NCBI RefSeq assembly: GCF_002237445.1 | Contig: NZ_CP022527.1 | Coordinates: 2,108,001-2,172,000, forward strand | Length of the DNA stretch: 64,000 nucleotides | Reading direction: 5' to 3' | Source of the DNA: Neisseria sp. KEM232 | GTDB taxonomy: Bacteria > Pseudomonadota > Gammaproteobacteria > Burkholderiales > Neisseriaceae | Shown here: piece by piece, positions 59,177 to 64,000 of the stretch | How positions within the stretch are numbered: the first letter of the stretch is position 1 | Layout of the letters: the number at the start of each line of letters is the position of its first letter | Notes under the pieces: model-generated | What the model was told of the DNA's origin: nothing | Databases searched by the model: none | What the model saw: the letters and a program-made list of their open reading frames with translations, nothing else | Position numbers and translations under genes: made by a program

Positions 59177-60741
59177 TCTCCGATGAAGTTGGATTTTTCG
59201 GTGATGGTGTGGCCTTCGGCGCTGCCTTCTTCGCGGTAGGTGAAGGTGAATTCGATGGAGTGGCTGCCTTTGTCGGCGTATTCGGGGATGGTGGAAACCT
59301 GCACGGGGATGGTGAGGGTTTCGCGTCCGCCGACTTTGACGCCGCCTTCGGGCAGGCCGGTGAGGGCGATGTCGTCGAAACCGGCGACGGCGGCGGTGAC
59401 GGTCTGCTCTTTTTCGCTGTTGTTGATGATGCGCAGGTTGTAGGCGTTTTCCAGCCAGCCTTTGCTGTTTTCGCGCACCATCACGCCCCTGTCTTTAATG
59501 ATGTCGACGCGCAGGGTCTGGCGGGTGGCCACGCCGACGAGGAAGGCGGTAACGACCACGGCCAGGACGGCGCCGTAGCCGATAACGCGCGGGCGCAGCA
59601 GTTGTTTTTTGATGTCGCCGTCGCCGTATTTGTGTTCGAGGACATTTTCGGTGGTGTAGCGGATAAGGCCGCGCGGATAGCCCATTTTGTCCATGATGTC
59701 GTCGCAGGCGTCGATGCAGGCGGCGCAGCCGATGCATTCGTATTGCAGGCCGTCGCGGATGTCGATGCCGACGGGGCAGACCTGCACGCACATGGTGCAG
59801 TTGATGCAGTCGCCCAAATCGGTTTCGTCGCGGCCGACGTTTTTCTTGCGTGCGCCGCGCGGCTCGCCGCGTTCGGTGTCGTAGGAGATGATGAGGGTGT
59901 CGGGGTCGAACATTGCGCTTTGGAAGCGGGCGTAGGGACACATGTGTTTGCACACCTGTTCGCGCATCTGGTGGGCGAAGAGCCAGGTGACGAAGCCGTA
60001 GAAGGCGGCGGCAAAGAGGGCGCCGCCGCCCGCCTGTCCGTTAAAGAGGGCGGGCACGAAGTCGCGGATGGGGGTGAACCAGCCGGCGAAGGTGATGCCC
60101 GTCCAGGCGCAGACGGCGAAAATCAGCAGGTATTTGGTGAGCTTGATGCGGATTTTGCGCGCGTTCCACGGTTCTTTGTCGAGTTTCAGGCGCTTGTTGC
60201 GGTCTCCTTCGACGAAGTGGTCTATCCACAGCATGATTTCGGTGTACACGGTTTGCGGGCAGGCGTAGCCGCACCACAGGCGTCCGGCCACGGTTGTCCA
60301 CCAAAACAGGCCGAAGGCGCAGATAATCAGCAGCAGGGCGAGGTAAATCAGGTCGGCCATGCCGAAGGAGAGGTTGAAGATGAAGAAGTGGCGGTTGGGA
60401 ATGTCGAACAGCACGGCCTGCCGCCCCGACCAGTTGAACCACGGGATGCAGTAGAACACAAACTGGGTGGCAAGGATGGCTGCGATGCGCAGCTTGGCAA
60501 AACGGCCTTCGGCCTTTTTCGGATGGATGCGCTTGCCGGATTCGTAGAGCTTGATCACCTGCTCTTTGGGCTTGCCTGCCGCTTTGGTTTTTGCGGCGGG
60601 TTTGGCTTTCGCGTCGGCTGCGTCATTGATTTTGATGGCGGGTTTGGCTTTGGTTTCGCCCGACGGAGCGGCGGCGGTTTCGGGGCTTGAACCGCCTTCC
60701 GGTTCGGGATTGGCGGCATCGTTTTTCTGCTGTTCGGCCAT
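59173..60741 (-). CDS. ccoG: Cytochrome c oxidase accessory protein CcoG
   Basis: 522 residues; polyferredoxin of the RdxA/FixG family that helps build cbb3 oxidase, probably by reducing copper. About five membrane helices, then two [4Fe-4S] motifs: CINCTMCVQVCPVGID and CIGCAACIDACDDIM. A further CX3CP-type pair is in CKHMCPYARF. The first 60 residues are an unusual Ala/Lys/Glu-rich tail of probable low complexity. Together with fixH it forms the oxidase assembly unit; the oxidase genes are not in the window. Confidence 0.93.
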   Translation of the reverse strand: MAEQQKNDAANPEPEGGSSPETAAAPSGETKAKPAIKINDAADAKAKPAAKTKAAGKPKEQVIKLYESGKRIHPKKAEGRFAKLRIAAILATQFVFYCIPWFNWSGRQAVLFDIPNRHFFIFNLSFGMADLIYLALLLIICAFGLFWWTTVAGRLWCGYACPQTVYTEIMLWIDHFVEGDRNKRLKLDKEPWNARKIRIKLTKYLLIFAVCAWTGITFAGWFTPIRDFVPALFNGQAGGGALFAAAFYGFVTWLFAHQMREQVCKHMCPYARFQSAMFDPDTLIISYDTERGEPRGARKKNVGRDETDLGDCINCTMCVQVCPVGIDIRDGLQYECIGCAACIDACDDIMDKMGYPRGLIRYTTENVLEHKYGDGDIKKQLLRPRVIGYGAVLAVVVTAFLVGVATRQTLRVDIIKDRGVMVRENSKGWLENAYNLRIINNSEKEQTVTAAVAGFDDIALTGLPEGGVKVGGRETLTIPVQVSTIPEYADKGSHSIEFTFTYREEGSAEGHTITEKSNFIGE

Positions 60742-60934
60742 GGCGGTGTTCCTTTGGTTTGCGGTTTGTTTATAACTTGAAATTATAGGCTTATGGCGGC
60801 TCTGGATTATACGCCCTTATCCTGCGGGCGGTTTTGCGCAGAGAGGCCGTTTATGGCCTTCATACACTATTTCAATCCCGCCGTTTCTGCGGCTTCATAT
60901 TGCATTTTCATGAATAAAGGCCGTCTGAATTTGC

Positions 60935-60940
60935 TATAAT
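60935..60940 (+). promoter_or_regulatory. Extended -10 promoter of hemA
   Basis: TGCTATAAT (extended -10) followed by ACGCC, 28 bp before the ATG. A DUS lies directly upstream. Confidence 0.6.
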
Positions 60941-60968
60941 ACGCCGTTTTTTCATTCCGCCTCCCGCC

Positions 60969-62228
60969 ATGCAGCTGACCGTTATCGGACTGAACCACCA
61001 AACCGCGCCGCTGGGCATCCGCGAGAAACTGGCGTTTTCCGCCGATGCGCTGCCCGAAGCGCTTGCCGGTCTGACCGACAGCGGCGCCGCGCGCGAAGCC
61101 GTCATTCTCTCCACCTGCAACCGCACCGAACTCTACTGCGTCGGCGATGCCGAAGCCGTTACCGGCTGGCTGGCCGCAGAGCGCGCCCTCAGCCCCGAAG
61201 AAATCCGCCCCTATCTCTACACCTACGGTTGCAGCGACACCGTCCGCCACGCCTTCCGCGTTGCCTGCGGGCTCGACAGCATGGTGCTGGGCGAGCCGCA
61301 AATCCTCGGCCAGCTCAAAGACGCCGTGCAGACCGCGCAGGAGCAAAACGCCCTCGGCAGCTGGCTCAACGCCCTGTTTCAAAAAACCTTCTCCGTCGCC
61401 AAAGAAATCCGCAGCGGCACGGCCGTGGGCGAGCAGTCCGTTTCCATGGCCGCCGCCTCGGTGAAAATGGCCGCCCAAATATTCCCCGACGTCGGCAAAC
61501 TCAACGTCCTCTTTATCGGCGCGGGCGAAATGATAGAACTCGTCGCCACCTACTTCGCCGCCGAAAACCCGCGCCTGATGACCGTTGCCAACCGCACCCT
61601 CGCACGCGCCGAAGAATTGTGCGGCAAACTCGGCATCCACGCCGAACCCTGCCTCTTGGCCGACATCCCCGCCATCCTCCACCGCTACGACGTCGTTATC
61701 TCCTCCACCGCCAGCCCCCTGCCCGTCGTCGGCAAAGGCATGGTCGAAAACGCCCTCAAACTGCGCAACCAAATGCCCGTCTTCATGCTCGATCTGGCCG
61801 TGCCGCGCGACATCGAAGCCCAAATTGCCGAACTCGACGACATCTACCTCTACACTGTCGACGACATGGCCGGAGTCGTACAGAGCGGCCGCGAAGCGCG
61901 GCAGAAAGCGGCAGCGCAGGCAGAGGCCATGGTGGGGCAGAAAGTCGCCGAATTTCTCGAATGGCAGAAAAGCCGCGAAAACGTCCCCCTGATCCGCGCC
62001 CTGCGCGACGAAGGCGAACGCGCCCGCCGCCACGTCCTCGAAAATGCCATGAAACAGCTCGCCAAAGGCGCCTCGCCCGAAGAAGTGCTCGAACGCCTCT
62101 CCGTCCAGCTCACCAACAAACTCCTGCACTCGCCCACCCACACCCTGTCCAAAGGCGGCGGCGACAGCGGCCTCGTCGATGCCGTGGCGCAGATTTACCA
62201 CCTGACCCACCCCGAACGCAAAGGCTGA
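60969..62228 (+). CDS. hemA: Glutamyl-tRNA reductase
   Basis: First committed step of the C5 haem pathway: reduces Glu-tRNA to glutamate-1-semialdehyde with NADPH. 419 residues. The catalytic cysteine is C50 in LSTCNRTELYC; GLDSMVLGEPQILGQLK (about 102-118) is the family signature, and FIGAGEMIE near 181 is the nucleotide site. The C-terminal dimerisation helix extends to residue 419. It supplies haem for the respiratory genes nearby. Confidence 0.96.
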   Translation: MQLTVIGLNHQTAPLGIREKLAFSADALPEALAGLTDSGAAREAVILSTCNRTELYCVGDAEAVTGWLAAERALSPEEIRPYLYTYGCSDTVRHAFRVACGLDSMVLGEPQILGQLKDAVQTAQEQNALGSWLNALFQKTFSVAKEIRSGTAVGEQSVSMAAASVKMAAQIFPDVGKLNVLFIGAGEMIELVATYFAAENPRLMTVANRTLARAEELCGKLGIHAEPCLLADIPAILHRYDVVISSTASPLPVVGKGMVENALKLRNQMPVFMLDLAVPRDIEAQIAELDDIYLYTVDDMAGVVQSGREARQKAAAQAEAMVGQKVAEFLEWQKSRENVPLIRALRDEGERARRHVLENAMKQLAKGASPEEVLERLSVQLTNKLLHSPTHTLSKGGGDSGLVDAVAQIYHLTHPERKG

Positions 62229-62245
62229 ACCCGCGCCGCCACAAG

Positions 62246-62295
62246 GCCGTCTGAAAAACGCCGCTTCGACAGAAGCGGCGTTTTTCAGACGGCCA
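62246..62295. terminator. Composite DUS hairpin, copy 2
   Basis: Same 50 bp as 56959-57008, here between the convergent hemA and tuf genes; it can end both transcripts. A second DUS follows at 62298. Confidence 0.85.
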
Positions 62296-62320
62296 CCGTT
62301 TTTCAGACGGCCACCGTTTT

Positions 62321-63511
62321 TTAAGCGATTACGGTAGACACAACACCCGCACCGACGGTACGACCGCCTTCGCGGATGGCGAAGCGCAGACCTTCTTCCA
62401 TGGCGATCGGAGCAATCAGTTCGACTGTGATGGCTACGTTTTCACCAGGCATAACCATTTCCACGCCTTCTTCCAGAGTAACCGCACCGGTCACGTCGGT
62501 AGTACGGAAGTAGAACTGGGGACGGTAGTTGGCGAAGAACGGGGTGTGACGACCACCCTCTTCTTTGCTCAGTACGTACACTTCAGCTTTGAATTTGGTG
62601 TGCGGGGTGATGGTACCGGGTTTTGCCAATACCTGGCCGCGTTCCACTTCTTCGCGTTTGGTACCGCGCAGCAGTACGCCGACGTTGTCGCCTGCCTGGC
62701 CTTCGTCGAGCAGTTTGCGGAACATTTCGACACCGGTACAGGTGGTTTTTTGGGTTTCTTTCAGACCGACGATTTCGATTTCGTCACCGACGTGGATGAT
62801 ACCGCGCTCTACGCGGCCGGTTACTACGGTACCGCGGCCAGAGATGGAGAATACGTCTTCAATCGGCAGCAGGAAGGGTTTGTCCACGGCACGCTCGGGT
62901 GTCGGGATGTAGCTGTCCAGTGCGTCGGCCAATGCAAAGATAGCGGTTTCGCCGATGTCGGAAGTGTCGCCTTCCAGTGCTTTGAGTGCGGAACCTTTGA
63001 TGATCGGCACGTCGTCGCCCGGGAATTCGTAGCTGTTGAGCAGGTCACGGATTTCCATTTCAACCAGCTCCAGCAGCTCTTCGTCGTCAACCATGTCGCA
63101 TTTGTTCATGAAGACAATGATGTAGGGTACGCCTACCTGACGGGCAAGCAGGATGTGTTCGCGGGTTTGCGGCATGGGGCCGTCGGCTGCGGAACATACG
63201 AGAATCGCGCCGTCCATCTGGGCAGCACCGGTAATCATGTTTTTCACATAGTCGGCGTGACCCGGGCAGTCTACGTGGGCGTAGTGGCGGCCTTCGGTTT
63301 CGTATTCTACGTGGGAGGTGTTGATGGTGATGCCGCGGGCTTTTTCTTCCGGGGCATTGTCAATCTGGTCGTAGGCTTTGGCCGCGCCGCCAAATTTTTT
63401 GGCCAAAATGGTGGTCAGTGCGGCGGTCAGGGTGGTTTTACCGTGGTCGACGTGACCGATGGTACCGACGTTTACGTGCGGCTTGCTGCGTTCGAATTTT
63501 TCCTTAGCCAT
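62321..63511 (-). CDS. tuf: Elongation factor Tu
   Basis: 396 residues, delivers aminoacyl-tRNA to the ribosome. G1 GHVDHGKT (19-26), switch I GITINTSHVEYE, G3 DCPGHADY and G4 NKCDM are intact. The ATG is preceded by AAAGGAATTAG at good spacing. Usual neighbours (fusA or tRNA genes) are missing upstream; instead a DUS hairpin and an IS1016 remnant lie within 100 bp, so the promoter position is uncertain. Many neisseriae carry two tuf genes; this may be one of them. Confidence 0.97.
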   Translation of the reverse strand: MAKEKFERSKPHVNVGTIGHVDHGKTTLTAALTTILAKKFGGAAKAYDQIDNAPEEKARGITINTSHVEYETEGRHYAHVDCPGHADYVKNMITGAAQMDGAILVCSAADGPMPQTREHILLARQVGVPYIIVFMNKCDMVDDEELLELVEMEIRDLLNSYEFPGDDVPIIKGSALKALEGDTSDIGETAIFALADALDSYIPTPERAVDKPFLLPIEDVFSISGRGTVVTGRVERGIIHVGDEIEIVGLKETQKTTCTGVEMFRKLLDEGQAGDNVGVLLRGTKREEVERGQVLAKPGTITPHTKFKAEVYVLSKEEGGRHTPFFANYRPQFYFRTTDVTGAVTLEEGVEMVMPGENVAITVELIAPIAMEEGLRFAIREGGRTVGAGVVSTVIA

Positions 63512-63548
63512 GAGCTAATTCCTTTACAAATAAAGATCACAAAGAACA

Positions 63549-63588
63549 AAGGCCGTCTGAAACGGATTCCAGAATCTTCAGACGGCCT
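63549..63588. terminator. DUS inverted repeat upstream of tuf
   Basis: Facing DUS cores with complementary GATTC/GAATC extensions, in the tuf leader region; it may be an attenuator or a terminator of something removed by the IS. Confidence 0.5.
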
Positions 63589-63608
63589 GGCGGGGTACCG
63601 AATCAGCC

Positions 63609-63887
63609 GCCTTTGCGGTGTCCGCCAAAATAACTCTCGTCCAACTCAATTGAGCCGTCAAAAACCGTATCGGCTTCCAGTGAAAGATGATGGCTGATGA
63701 CTTCGCGAATCTTGCGGTAAAACAGCACTGCCGAATTAGGGTGGATGCCCAATAAATCAGCTGCTGAACGGGCAGTAACTTCGAGTACAAAAAACTGAAG
63801 CAGTTTCTTTTGAATACTCTTTTTTAGTTTACAACGGGTTATCTTCATTTTTGCAGTCTAACATGACTGCTTATCTAGTACAGCCCC
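63609..63887 (-). mobile_element. IS1016-group remnant (transposase N-terminal end)
   Basis: Nearly identical to 48714-48992 with a few substitutions, and ends with the terminal repeat (CTTATCTAGTACAGCCCC). It contains the transposase start at 63848 and the DESYFGGHRKG motif, then stops at 63603-63605. The other half and other end are missing. Confidence 0.85.
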
Positions 63888-63929
63888 TTTATGTATCCAA
63901 CCGTTGCTGGTTGGTTGTGTCAAAAAGTC

Positions 63930-63991
63930 CGGCGGATGTCTGCGTATGTTTTCCGTATCGGGTTGCGTGCAGACCGTCCGCCGTTTTTTTT
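63930..63991 (+). terminator. Hairpin with T run at the right edge
   Basis: CGGCGGA-GTCTGC type arms pair with GCAGAC-TCCGCCG across a loop of about 25 bases, followed by eight T. A plus-strand terminator with no gene in front of it in the window, so its gene may have been lost when the IS remnant was formed. A DUS follows. Confidence 0.55.
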
Positions 63992-64000
63992 CAGACGGCC

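Noticed and set aside
59209..60690. 493-codon open frame antisense to ccoG
   Set aside because: High GC leaves long antisense frames. Its composition (Val/Gly/Ala/Asp-rich) is the mirror of the ccoG codons, and ccoG has intact motifs.
60867..62210. 447-codon frame antisense to hemA
   Set aside because: Same type of mirror frame; hemA has all conserved motifs on the plus strand.
1..64000. tRNA, rRNA or riboswitch genes
   Set aside because: Scanned by eye for tRNA T-arm patterns, rRNA ends and common riboswitch cores (for example before the SsuBC-like genes); none was convincing. A covariance-model scan would be needed to exclude small RNAs.

Overview
The window is a chromosomal segment of a Neisseria species. 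The neisserial DNA uptake sequence (DUS) is everywhere, almost always in the AG dialect (AGGCCGTCTGAA), as hairpin terminators, inside genes and even as stop codons. Correia-type elements (CREE), dRS3 repeats (ATTCCC-N8-GGGAAT) and IS1016-group remnants support the genus. The AG dialect and high GC suggest a species outside the meningococcus/gonococcus cluster; the species itself cannot be read from this window.

Layout. 1-4.6 kb: partial membrane metallophosphoesterase, patatin lipoprotein, plsY divergent from folB, cold-shock gene, small unknown gene. 4.8-10.6 kb: complete nqrABCDEF operon (Na+-pumping NADH:quinone oxidoreductase) closed by a strong terminator. 10.8-16.5 kb: SsuBC-like ABC importer pair without a binding protein, NnrS family protein, nitronate monooxygenase, ABC-F ATPase. 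16.6-17.4 kb: IS scar. 17.5-20.1 kb: Fur-type operator and an anaerobic haem-use operon in which HutW and HutX form one reading frame, followed by a ChuY-like reductase. 20.2-27.7 kb: ygiD-like dioxygenase, ybaK, tetR-type regulator, cca, rRNA methyltransferase, rhlE-type helicase, a CREE and a lipoprotein. 27.7-32.3 kb: arsC-like, lpxK, DUF2059, Trm112, kdsB, trpG, DUF1853. 32.3-43.9 kb: MITE-like element, rnc, folP, glmM, dedA, aroK-aroB, a Pat-like acetyltransferase, rpsP-rimM-trmD-rplS.

43.9-51.0 kb is the accessory region: purN, a truncated multi-domain phage-type polyvalent protein that reads in frame into purN, an internally deleted IS1016 copy, a SUKH (SMI1/KNR4-like) immunity-type gene with an orphan C-terminal fragment upstream, an IS630-like remnant, and eight DUS in a 19-bp tandem array. 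51.0-64.0 kb returns to core genes: dnaG, yceI, ubiK, a TrpXYZ-like ABC operon, a butanediol dehydrogenase, ccoG-fixH, hemA, and a tuf gene with an IS1016 remnant just upstream.

Respiration is a theme (Nqr, CcoG/FixH for cbb3 oxidase assembly, NnrS, HemA, UbiK, anaerobic haem degradation), as expected for a microaerophilic mucosal bacterium. No rRNA, tRNA, CRISPR array or intact prophage was seen. The most unusual features are the DUS tandem array, the HutW-HutX fusion with a retained internal ribosome binding site, and the polyvalent-protein remnant joined to purN.
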